This document shows, in pieces, positions 31,580 through 42,537 of a DNA stretch of 64,000 nucleotides. The DNA is from Diplodia intermedia. Its lineage: Eukaryota > Ascomycota > Dothideomycetes > Botryosphaeriales > Botryosphaeriaceae. The stretch's first letter is position 1. Each line of letters opens with the position of its first letter. Made by a program: the position numbers and the translations under genes. The stretch is taken from contig JAKEKT010000049.1 of the NCBI GenBank assembly GCA_021495925.1, forward strand, positions 62,001 through 126,000. Direction: 5' to 3'. A model generated the notes under the pieces. The model worked only from the letters and a program-made list of their open reading frames with translations. It was not told the DNA's origin and made no database searches.

Positions 31580-32528
31580 CTATTCGAAGTCGTCGATCTT
31601 TTTGAGCAATTCCTCCCATGTGCTGTCCTCCACACTGCCCTGCGTCGCATTCCAGTACACTGCTTGCACACCCGACACTTCCTTCAAGTCGTCCAAGAAC
31701 TTGGAGATCTTCTCCGTGCTCTCGCCATCCTCCAACGGCACCTTTGTGTCTTCGTTGGGCACCCACACAATGTCCATGGAGGCAATGTCCAGTCCAGTTG
31801 CAGACGCGATGCTTTCCGCAGCCTTCTTGGTATCAGCCGGATCCGTATACACAATGATTGCGCCCTCATTGGCGTCCTCGACGTCCAGCGCGCCGGCGTC
31901 CAAAGCCGGCTCAAGCACCTCGTCGGGGCCCCAGCCTTCTTTCCCCTCGAACACCACCATACCCTTCTTCTCGAACAAGTAGGCTACAGGGGTGGCGTTG
32001 CCGCCGGTTTTCTTAATCACATGGCGCGTGTCTGGGACAGTGCGGAGCTTGTTCTCGGTTTCGATTTCGATGACGACGGCCACGGATGGCGGGAAGATGG
32101 CTTCGACGGTGACAATCTCGAGAGCAGCGCCGGTTGAGGAGATGCCCTGGCCACGCTTGATCGCGTTCTCAATTCCCTGCTTGGGGAAGGAAGCCTTCTT
32201 CGCTCGGTCGACGGCGAGAGCGAGGCGCGGGTTCAGATTCGGGTCAGGGCCGCCCACTGCGAGACGGTGAGTCAATTGAAGGGCGGAAAAAGAGCGGAAT
32301 GGATTGGGACTCACGCTTGCAAGCCAGGATGATCTCGTGGGAGAAGACCGAGCGCTGCTTGTTCTTGGCGGCATCGTTTTTAGCCTTGTCGTGCTTGATG
32401 GTCGCCCACTTGCTGTGGCCTGATTGAAGACGCGTCGAGGTCGTCAGCCCGCGCCGACACGCGCCGCAGACATAGCTTGGAGAGCGCAGAGCGCGGGAAA
32501 CGGCGCGCGGGGCAAGGGGCAGCGACAT
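31580..32528 (-). CDS. YebC/TACO1 family mitochondrial translational activator, 296 aa
   Basis: TACO1 proteins promote mitochondrial translation of COX1 (human), and bacterial YebC relatives act on translation or transcription. Exons 32528-32315 and 32256-31580 join in frame over a 58-bp intron. The N-terminus is a typical mitochondrial presequence (MSLPLAPRAVSRALRSPS, no acidic residues), followed by SGHSKWATIKHDKAKNDAAK, the family's diagnostic opening. LGGPDPNLNPRL and a Lys-rich helix, then the VEAIFPPSVAVVIEI core and the third domain, complete the normal length. An in-frame ATG at 32588 exists, but 32528 gives the better targeting sequence. The LAA1 gene starts divergently 257 bp away. 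Confidence 0.9.
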
Positions 32529-32785
32529 GGCGGGTGTAGCGTTGCGAAAAGGCGAAGCGGTCAAGCCTTTGGCCGGGGTGAGGCGCATCGTCTGCCGTAG
32601 CGCGCCTGCACCTGCGGCCAGCTGCTCGGAGGTGTTCCACTTCTGCCCGCGACTCAACACCACAAGTGTCCCTAACACCCTTGCATCCGCCCGCCGACCT
32701 CCCGCCCGAGACATGATCACGACGTCCGAATGATACAGCGCCCTTGAGATAGCCCTTCCGTACTGTCTCTCGCCACGAGCCCGCA

Positions 32786-35700
32786 ATGGCTTCCCCCGAC
32801 GCGCCTCCCCCTCCCTCGTCCAGCGGCAGCCAGCCCGTCGCTGCCCCTCCACCCGTCCCGAGCTCTGGCCACGAGACCAACCCCGACCTCGATGTCACGA
32901 AGCTCCATGCGCTTCCCTCGGAGCAGCAGGAGCTCTACCTGCTCACCTTCACCGCCAATCTGGCCCGCCATGCCGCCAGCCTCGACGCCGACGGCGCCTC
33001 CGCCCACCAGATCTACATCAAAAAGGAGGCTTTCAAAGTCATAAATCTCTCCTCGCCTGCTCCCACCCGCGTCATTCGCAGCAATGTTGGCCGCGCCCTC
33101 GCCGATGTCTTTGCCAAGGGTGACCGCAAGCTGCTGTTCGAGAGCATCAATGAACTGGTCAACATCCTGAGCAGCTCGAGCAAGGGTGACAAGGAGCTCA
33201 AGGCCAAGCATGCCGCAGCTCACTGCCTGGGCGCAATAATGGAAGCTGCCGGCGACAGCGCCATTGGTCCCTCGAGTCTCGCGACCCTGACGCTAATGCG
33301 CCAGCTCAAGGCCAATGCTCAGAACCACGCCGGCTTCCGCGCCGCCGTCTTTCGTGCGCTCGGTCGCATTGCGAAGGGTGTCACGAGGTTGCTGGATGAG
33401 CAGGTTGCTCGCGATGTTTGGAAGCAGGCACGGACCGCCGCGGCGGGTGACAAGAGCCTGGCTGTGCAGAGTGCTGCGTGCTGGTGCTTGGAGCAATTGA
33501 TCCGGTCTACTTCGTACTTTGACAACTCGAACGACTTCGACAAGCTGCAGACTGTCATTTGGAAGGCCTTCGACAACTCTTCACCAAGCGTGAGGCATGC
33601 TGCAGCCTCGGCCCTGGCGACTCCGCTGGTCAAGAGCTACTCCGAATCTCCAATAATAGACGCGGTTCCCCGAATCAAGAAGCCGAAGAAATCCAAGAGA
33701 CAGTCGGTCGTGCAGGATGCCGACGAAGAAATGGCCGAGAGACCTGGATCTCCCGCACCGACCAAGCCCATCACCCAGTTGGCCTTTGCGCTCCCGGACT
33801 TGTTGAAGCAGCTATCGACGCAGTATGCCAGAACCGCCACAAGCAATCGCGCGAGGACGGCTATCGCGGTCTGCTACATGAAAATCATGAGGGGTCTTCC
33901 CAAGAGCGTGATTGAGAACAAGTACGCCGACGTTGCGAGGAACCTTTTCAACGACGTGCTGAGCGCTCCGCCCATCGTCAACAACCGGTACCGTCAGCTG
34001 ATGACGCGCCGTTTTGTGCGCCTCATTCTGGAGGATGTGGTCGGGCGCCAGATCCTGGGTGAAACTGCCCAGCTCAACGCCGCGAAATACCTGCTCAACG
34101 AGATCTTGAAGGACTATCCTCCAGCCCTTAAGGAGCGTCCAGAGCCGAGCAAGCAGACCCTGGTTGGCGCTTTGACAGCCTTGACTTCTCTGATCCGGAG
34201 TCTCGGCTCTGCCACGAACTCGATTGCAGAACTCTGCAGGGATGCGCTGATTGGCGTGCTGCAACATCCCAGCTACACTGTACAGGTGCACGCCTCGTCG
34301 TGCATGCGTGCGTTCGTCCTTGCATGCCCTCAGCAGTTGATTCCCGCTGTCACAATCTGCATGAACAGCGTGAATCGCGAATTGGGTCAGCTCAATGGTC
34401 CTCGACCATCGCCGAGGAAATGTGTCGGCTTTGCAAATGGTCTTTCTGCTGTGCTCAGTACGAGCTCTGCTCAACCTTTGTACGGCTCTGTCGACGTCAA
34501 TTCGAGAGTCCTTCAGCAGGCCACTACCCTGCTCAAGAGCAGCAGCAGTTCAGATATCAGAATCTCCAGCACTCAAATCCAAGTCGCGTGGATTCTGATC
34601 GGAGGTCTGATGACCCTGGGGCCGAACTTCGTCAAGATTCATCTTTCGCAGCTGCTCCTGTTGTGGAAGAATGCCTTGCCTAAGCCGCTGAACAAGGATA
34701 GCATGACATCCCGCAACCTGCTCGACCTCAGCTTCCTTGCTCATGTCCGCGAGTGCGCTCTCGGCTCCGTCCTGACTTTTCTCGAATTCAACGGCCGCCT
34801 CCTTACTACCGATGTTACGAAGCGCCTGGCCGCCATGCTGCAAAACACAACCATGTTCTTAAACAGTCTTCCAGCCAAGAAGACCACCGACGATATGTCC
34901 CAGCGCTTGTCTTCAGCCCTTCAACTGCACGACTTTGATCTTATGGTGCGTCGTCGCGTGCTGCAGTGCTATACGAAGCTGGTCAACCTCAGCCCTGCAG
35001 GAAACAACGAAATGCTGTTGCAGTCCAACCTGTTGCCGTTTGCTGTCTCCTCTTTTGCTGACCCTGATAACTATGCGCCGAGTTCGTTGAGTGTGTCGAT
35101 TGCCAGCTCAGCAAGCACTTTCGAGAGCATTTGGGACGTCAGTGACAACTACGGCTTTGGAGTCACCGGTCTTGTACAAGGATTTGATCTCAAGCCGTTA
35201 ACGGGCGAGCTCGGAGAATCAGGCAGGAAACATTGGACGTCGAAGCCGGGTGCCGAGCATGCGGCGGATGCTGCTGTAAGTGTAGGATCCTTCCATTAAT
35301 AACTGTTGCTAATTGTGCCAGCTTCTTTCACCTATTTGCAACGCTAGAGAGCACGACTCAATATCACTCTACATTGGCAAGGACACCGATAATGATGAGC
35401 TTCCTGACCCGCCTGCCACGGAAGTTGTCAATGCGGCCCTCAACTTGTTCGCCATCCTGCTTCCATTGCAGACACCGAAGGTTCAGGAGAGTATACTGGA
35501 ACAGATCACGTCTTTTATGTCGGCGAGCAGCCTGATTAGAGATCCTGCCAGGAAGGCTGCCATGACTGTCAATGTTGCTACAGCCCTTCTTGGCGCGCTC
35601 AAGGTCGCAAACAAGGAAACGCTTTCCGCCCCTGGCGATCTCAAGGGACAGGCTGTGGAGAAGGTCATGCAGGACATGCTACACGTCAGTATCCCAAACC

Positions 35701-38700
35701 CTGTGAGACATACACATCGATTGATTAGCTACAGACGCTCATTATCGACACGGATCAATACGTACGCAATGTAGCCTGTGAAGCTCTGGGTCGCCTCTGC
35801 GCGAGCTCTGGGAACACCTTCACCACCGCCGAAGTCAATTTCCTCGTTGAGCAGATTGTCGCCAACCGTGAGCCTAACGTGCGCGCCGGCTGTGCTGTGG
35901 CACTTGGCTGTATCCATTCTCAGCTCGGTGGCATGGCGGCTGGGTTCCATTTGAAGAACATCCTCAGCATCCTTATGTCTCTAGCCAGCGATCCCCACCC
36001 TTCAGTCCACTTCTGGGCTCTAGACAGCTTATCGCGGGTGGCCGACTCGGCCGGTTTGAGTTTCTCTGGATTTGTCACCAGTTCCCTCGGCATGCTGGCT
36101 CAGCTTTACATGGCGGAAACGCATAGCGAGGAGATTGCGGCTCTTGCATCATCTAACATGGAAGTTGACATTTCGACGCCAGCCGTCATCACTCGCTGCG
36201 TCGACAGCATCATCAACGTGCTCGGCCCGGATCTTCAGGACATGTCCAAGGCTCGTGATCTGATCATGACGCTCATCTCCCAGTTCCTCCACGAGTCCGA
36301 CCTGTTGGTCCTCGTCGAGACTTCACGGTGCCAGGAACATCTTTCTCTTTACGCGCCTGGCCACATGGAGTTTGCAATCTACGTCAAGGGACTGCAGAAG
36401 GACCTTGATTCCACGTCATCGTTGATCCGCGACATGGCCATCGACGGTCTCCACAACCTTATGCGGCGCAACGCCGAGGAAGTGATCCATACCGCTGACC
36501 CTGGGCTCGAAGATCAGCTCTGGCTCATCCTCAACCAAAATCCGCATCATGAGGTCATTCGCAGCATCCTGCGTAACTGGCTGCACCAGACTGCACTCTC
36601 TAACACTCTGGAATGGGTCCAGCGTTGCAACACTGCCCTCACCAAGATTATGAAGCAGCCTGAAAACAAGGAGAACGCAGCCCCTGCGAAGCCCAAGACT
36701 GCGCACACAGGCGGCGTGCCCGAGCTGCAGGACGAGGAGGTGGCTGGATTTGCCGCCGCTTCGGGAACGCAGGGTGAGGACGCTGGCGCCACTTCCCAGA
36801 CGCAGGAACTCTTGAATTGGCAGGTTCGCACGTTCGCCATGGACCTCTTGTCGGAACTTCTCACCATCGTCGGTCGCGACTATGCCCTCAAGGGCGAGGA
36901 TTGCAAACCCCAGGAAGCTCTTCAAGCTCACATCGCTGATGTCGTCCGTATTTCTTTCTCGGCATCGACCGCTGGTGTCGTTGGTTTGCGCCTCCGAGGC
37001 CTCCGAATCGTCGACCAAGTTCTCAAGACTTTCGGCAAGACACCTGATCCCGACTTCCCGGAAGCCACACTTCTAGAGCAGTACCAGGCGCAGATTGGCT
37101 CCGCTTTGACGCCGGCATTTGCGGTAGACTCTAGCCCTGAGCTTGCAGCTGAGGCTGTCAACGTCTGCGCAACTTTCATCGCGACTGGCATCGTGACTGA
37201 CGTTGACCGCATGGGCCGTATCCTCAAGCTTCTCGTTCAGGCGCTTGAAAACTTCTCTGCTGACTCGGAAACGGCGAGTATTGGTGATCTCAAGGGCCTC
37301 AGCTCCAACGCGCAGGTCATGGTCAAGATGGCCGTGTTCAGCGCGTGGGCGGAGCTGCAGATTGCAAGCAAGGAGCAGAAATATCTGGTTGATGTCCTGC
37401 GTCCGTACATTGCGAAGCTGACGCCGCTGTGGCTGAGTTCGCTCCGAGAGTTCGCACGACTGAGATTTGAGCCGGATATTTCGACAACTGCTGCGGCCGG
37501 TAGCTTGAGCGGCAGCTTGGACACGATCTACGCCGCACTGAACCGAGAGACGCTGCTCAAGGTTAGTTCCATCGAGGAAGACAACAGACGCTGTAACTGA
37601 CATGTTTTGTAGTTCTACCAAGACTCCTGGCTCAACCTCGTCGACGCCATTGCCTCCCTCATTGACGAGGACGCTGAATTTGTGTTCGATGCGTTGGATG
37701 GCAAGGAATTCGAAGAAGACGAATCCGGCGATGACCCGAAGGAGAAGAAGCCCGCTGCAGACATCAACTACCGCGACGAGCCTGTCGCTTTCTTCTTCGT
37801 GCTGTTCGGCCTCGCCTTCGAGGCGCTCGTCACCACTGGCAGGCCTTCCTCGGGTGATTCACAGTCGACTAAGGAGCACACCCTGGAGATTCTGAGAGCG
37901 CTCAAGAACATCCTCAAGCCCAGCGTCAGCGGCCATGCAATCTACCAGGAAGTTGTTTTCTCGGAGACTATGGATATGCTGGACAGGCTGGTGTTGACCG
38001 AGGGGCTGGATGTGCAGGAAGTGATTGTGGAAATCGCCAGGAACCTGTGTCTCGCACACCCAAGTGCCCAACGCACTCAAAGGTCGGTACTACCTTGTGT
38101 AGATTTTTAACCGCTGCTGACTGGAATTGCAGTGTTCCGAACGGCGAAGAGACATTATCAGACGACATCGAACAGCTTTTCGAACTTACACGTATCATGG
38201 TGCTGGTTCTGGCTGGCCAGGTGCCGGGCTTGGGCGACAACAACACCCAAGGTTTGTTCTATTTCTCCGCTATACCAACTCATTACTGACGTTTCTACAG
38301 CGCGCCACGCTTTGACAGATGAGTCTGTCCAGCTCATCAGGCTCGCCCTGTCGGCGCTTGTGGATGCCGCCGACGTGTTCCCAACCATCATCCGCACCGA
38401 TCTCCACGCCTGTCTGCTTCAGATCTTCATCCAGGTCCTCGGCACGCCGGCTACTCAGACGCTAGTCGTCCCTCAGGTCCTGCCCATCTTCCGCCGCTTC
38501 GTGTCCAGCCTCGCCATCACCTCATTGCCCGAGACGCAATCGCAGCTGCGCAGCACGCTCGAGCGCTTCCTCCTCATCATCACACACGCGCAGAAACGCG
38601 AATTCGACGCGGCGCCGCAGTGCGAAAAGAACACGCTCCTCGCCACGACCATCCTCCTCACCAACGCCGCCGGCATCTTCGACCCGTCGGACCCGCTCCT

Positions 38701-39286
38701 AACGCGCTACACGGACCTCCTCGCCGACTGCCTGCACAACCGCGTCACCAGCAAGGTCGCGTCCAACTGCTGCCGCTCGCTGCTCGTCCTCCCCAAGCGC
38801 GACGGCTCGGACAACGCGGCGACGACGGCGACGGCCAGCGCCCTCGCCAAGGCGCTGCTGCCGACCGCCGTCGCCTTCCTCTCGGCGCCATTGCCCGACG
38901 ACCTCGAAGGGCTCGACGAGTCGCGCGGCGTCGTCTCGCTCGCCCTGGTGAATTTCGTGGCCACCCTGCAGCCGCCGCAGGTGCCGGCCGCCATGGCGCT
39001 CGTCCTGCCCACCCTGCTCGCCCGCGCCGCGCGCGAGGGCGAGCCGTCGTACCGCGAGACGGCCGCCCGCCTCGTCGAGCTCGCGGGCGCGGGCGTGGTC
39101 CATCAGGACAGCTTCAGGACCGTCGTCGCCGCCGGCCTCGGCCCCGACCAGAGGGCCTTCATGGAGGGCGTCGTGCGCTCCGGGGGCGGCCAGGCCGCCG
39201 CCGAGAATGACAGGAAGTCGCCCGCCAGGCGGGATGGCTCCTCGGGCGAGCCGAGCATTGCGCTGAAGATGGATTTTGGGGTGTAG
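32786..39286 (+). CDS. LAA1: LAA1/HEATR5 family HEAT-repeat protein, 2084 aa, 6 exons
   Basis: Laa1 (HEATR5 in animals) is a very large alpha-solenoid that binds the clathrin adaptor AP-1 and helps traffic between the trans-Golgi and endosomes. Exons: 32786-35275, 35322-35684, 35735-37561, 37613-38082, 38133-38251 and 38301-39286; all phases agree. Branch sites such as CTAAT and CTGAC are seen before each acceptor. After a Pro-rich, disordered start (about 30 residues) come helical repeats throughout, including the conserved N-terminal run AAHCLGAIMEAAGDS and VRHAAASALATPL. A charged linker with KKPKKSKR lies near residue 300. Total length matches yeast (about 2,014) and human (about 2,070) proteins. 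The last exon is very GC-rich in third positions. Confidence 0.92.
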
Positions 39287-39320
39287 GGGAATTGGTTTTT
39301 TGTTTTTGTTTTTGTTTTTT

Positions 39321-39404
39321 GGTGAGGTGGAGGGAGGGGGGAGGGGGCTGGGGGGCTGGGGGTCTGGGGGGTCTGGGGCTGGGGCTGGGGGTCGGGGGGT
39401 TGGT
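39321..39404 (+). repeat. G-rich low-complexity tract in LAA1 3' flank
   Basis: Runs of 4-6 G separated by CT, TCT or A, right after a TTTTTG repeat and before GATGAT repeats, beginning 35 bp past the LAA1 stop. The RNA or the plus strand could fold into G-quadruplexes. TAGGGT-like repeats continue to about 39520. Confidence 0.8.
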
Positions 39405-41230
39405 TGATGATGATGATGGGTTGTGGTGGCTTGATACCGACGTACGTATGGTTGTAATGATGATGATGATGTTGTGGGTGGGTGGGAGAGGGTAGGGTAA
39501 GGTAGGGTGGGGTAGGGTGTGTAATGATGGGAAGGGTAGCCGAGTAATTTCAATAGACACGTTTTTTTTTACACCTAGATGGACGATTGGTTCCTCTTCT
39601 GTGGAAAAAGAGAGATAGATGTCAATGGAAGATGGGAGATGTGATTTGATTTGTCTCGAGGTTATGTGGGGTTACTTAGTATACTCTACGTTAGAGTACT
39701 GATGTGTGCTGAGGGCAAGCGTTGTGCTCTTTCTTTCTCTCTCGCTCTCTTAACCGGTGAATCATCAAGGGTGGAAAAGTACAAGAGCAAAATGCGAAAG
39801 AAGAAATTCTCCGCAAGAATTCCGACGACTATCACAACGTTTCAGAGGGAAAGGGAGTGGGTGCAAAGATACTTCATCGATCGACCGAGACTTTTGTCGA
39901 GCCAAACAAACCCTTCTTCTTACCACGTAGTGTGGGGCGGTCTCTCGCCAGCCGGTGGTTTTTTTCTTCTTTTTTTTTCTGCGCCATGTCTGTCTGAATC
40001 TCCTCGTGAGCGACACCCGGCCGGGCTTCACACATCATCCGATCAGATTACCTCCAGCATCCGCAGCTCCTAGAAGGGTGGACGGAGGACGCCTGAATTG
40101 CGAGTTCCTGATCTCCTTTGGGGTGCAAGGAATCGTTGGTCTGAATCATCGAGCTCGACTTCTTTATGTTTGCTGGCTTCTCGGTGACTACCAGTGTTCT
40201 GCAGAGTTCCTCCCGCATAGTAGCAGCTCTGCTCCATATTTTGCTGACGGAGAGTCTACTTGGGGTGCGTAAATGATGGTGACTTGAGAGATTGAGCCTT
40301 TTTAAGCCTTACGTGGCCCACCCGGATGTAGATATGGATGTTGACCGCTGTTCTTTGTGAGCACCCAAGGCAAATAATCGGGCGTATATGCGAGTCTTTG
40401 ATCGGTAGGCATAGGCCTAGATAGGGGATGCTACCATCTATCGGAATATGACTTGGTGGATTCTTAAGGCTTTATTTAATTTCCAAGGAAAACTAACACT
40501 AGACAAATGAATAAAAAAACTTCAAGTGATATGAAGAGTTTCAAGATGGACCTACTTAGTGGAGGTGCTTGCGGTAGCATGGGGCGACGTAGGACTGCGA
40601 GAAGGAGATGAGGTGCCATGCCGCATCGGCATAGTCGGCATCATCGGATCGAGATCCTTTTCATCATGATCGTCGGGAAGGAAGAGCTCTGATGCATTTA
40701 CACGTATATATGAGATATGATGTCAAGGATATATACAACTTTTATCAACCGTAACAAGTAGAAGCGTGATCAGAGCCCATGTGACTTCTTCCCAAGCAAC
40801 GTTTTCATGTGCCAGCATCAATCGGCAGATCAAGGTCATGAGTAAGGCAAGCTAACCAAAACTGGGCATTGCAATTGATATCGAATAGGGCGGGAAGCGG
40901 CGGAAGAAAACGCAAAATTGCGTGAAGCACTTCCCCCTGGACAGGGGACAATTGGCGATGATCGGAGGGGCGGGCCGGCGAAAGCGGAAGAAACATGGCC
41001 GATTCTGTGCAGTCGAACCAACGTGCCGGTACAACAACAGAGTCTGTGCATCGCGGCGTTGGCGCTGCGCATGATTCTCAGCTGCGCCGAGCTCCACAAT
41101 AGGCGTGCGTACCGCTGCCGAGGTGTGGCACAGCGGTCGTGAAGAAAACCGGCTCCGATCCTCGACAGCCACTCTGTCAGTGAAAGCTTCATTCATACTC
41201 TTTTACTCTTGTCCAATAATAGCGCCAAAC
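39405..41230. other. intergenic, nothing recognised
   Basis: 1.8 kb between LAA1 and the methyltransferase. Low-complexity T/G-rich sequence at the left, then unremarkable sequence with only short frames. No tRNA or repeat recognised. Confidence 0.45.
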
Positions 41231-42364
41231 ATGTGCGGTGACAGACCGGAGCTCGAGGTAGACTCCTCGGTGGAGAGCGACTCTGCATACAGCGGTGACA
41301 TGTTAGCCCACACCATCTCATATTGGCCCAGAAGCCATCCGCTCATCGTCAGCAGGGTGAGCTATGCCACTTCGATCAGCAGCAGCGTCAAGCACTACCG
41401 CAGCGAGTACGGCCGCCGCTTCCACGCGTACAAGGACGGCTGTAAGTGGTCTGCAGCCTCGGCAGATGGCGACAAGGGCTCATTCGCACAGCGTATAATT
41501 TCCCAAACGACGAAAAAGAGCAAGACCGATTGGACATGGTGCACCACCTGAACACGCTCGCGCTGGGGGGAAAGCTCCACCTGGCGCCGTTGCCGCAGCC
41601 GCCGAAGCGTGTGCTCGACATCGGAACAGGTAAACATCGATCGCGAAGTGGCTAACGGTCGAGTGGCTGAGCAGCGAACAGGCACCGGCATCTGGGCGAT
41701 CGAGGCGGGAGACACCTGGCCATCGGCCACCATTGTCGGCAACGACCTGTCCCCGATCCAGCCGCAGTGGCTCCCGCCCAACGTGACGTTCGAGGTCGAC
41801 GACGTCGAGGCCGAATGGCCCGACAGGGCCCAGTTCGACTTCATCCACTCGCGGTACATGGCGGGCTCGCTCGGCGACTGGCCGCAGCTGATGTCGCGCT
41901 GCTTCCAGAACCTGGAGGCGGGCGGGTGGGTCGAGTTCCAGGACTACGAGTACCGCTACTACGCCGACGACGGGAGCCTGCCCGACGACAGCCAGCTGAA
42001 GAGGATGAGCGAACTGCTGGTGGAGGGCTGCTCGAAGATTGGCCGCAACGTGTCGCCCGGCCCGTCGCTGCTGCAGTGGGTCAAGGACGCGGGGTTCGTG
42101 AACATTGGGCACCAGGTGATTAAGCTGCCGTTGGGGGCGTGGCCCAAGGATCCCGTGTTGAAGCAGATGGGGTCGTTCAATCTGGTGCAGACGGTGGAGG
42201 GCCTGGAGGCTTACGACCTCGCCATCTTCACCCGCGTCCTGGGCTGGACCAAGGAGGAGGTCGACGTCTTTAACGCAAAGGTCAGGAAGGAGCTTGGGAA
42301 GAAGGGTGTGCACGCGCTGATTGACTTCTGGATTGTGTGGGGCCAAAAGCCGGCGGCGTTGTGA
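41231..42364 (+). CDS. LaeA-like SAM-dependent methyltransferase, 343 aa, 3 exons
   Basis: A class I methyltransferase of the fungal LaeA-like group; LaeA itself controls secondary metabolism, but many paralogs have unknown targets. Exons 41231-41441, 41492-41629 and 41682-42364 join in frame. Motif I is VLDIGTGTGIWAIE, assembled across the second intron, followed by the acidic-loop region NDLSPIQPQWLPPN and VDDVEAEWPD. The opening is acidic and Ser-rich (ELEVDSSVESDSAYSGD), as usual in this group, then YGRRFHAYKDG and PNDEKEQDRLDMVHH precede the fold. Length is normal. The chosen ATG is the one closest to the conserved part; an in-frame upstream ATG at 41105 would add a stretch with no family resemblance. 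Confidence 0.85.
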
Positions 42365-42537
42365 GAGCTGTACATAGCCAAGAAGAACATGTGCAGAAAC
42401 GGCAAGAGCAGAGAGCAAATTTGAACAGGGTGACTGCCAAATGAGCCAAAAGATCTGGGAGACAAGACCCTTCCTCAACATCACCGTCACACCGTTTCCT
42501 CAACACCAGCGACCCAGCGCCCGCTTTGTCGACCGCC

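Noticed and set aside
32786..39286. Long antisense frames within LAA1
   Set aside because: Shadows of the coding strand; none has a domain or start context.
39480..39525. Interstitial telomere repeat
   Set aside because: The TAGGGT-like units are irregular and embedded in a longer G/T-rich low-complexity stretch; not a clean TTAGGG array.
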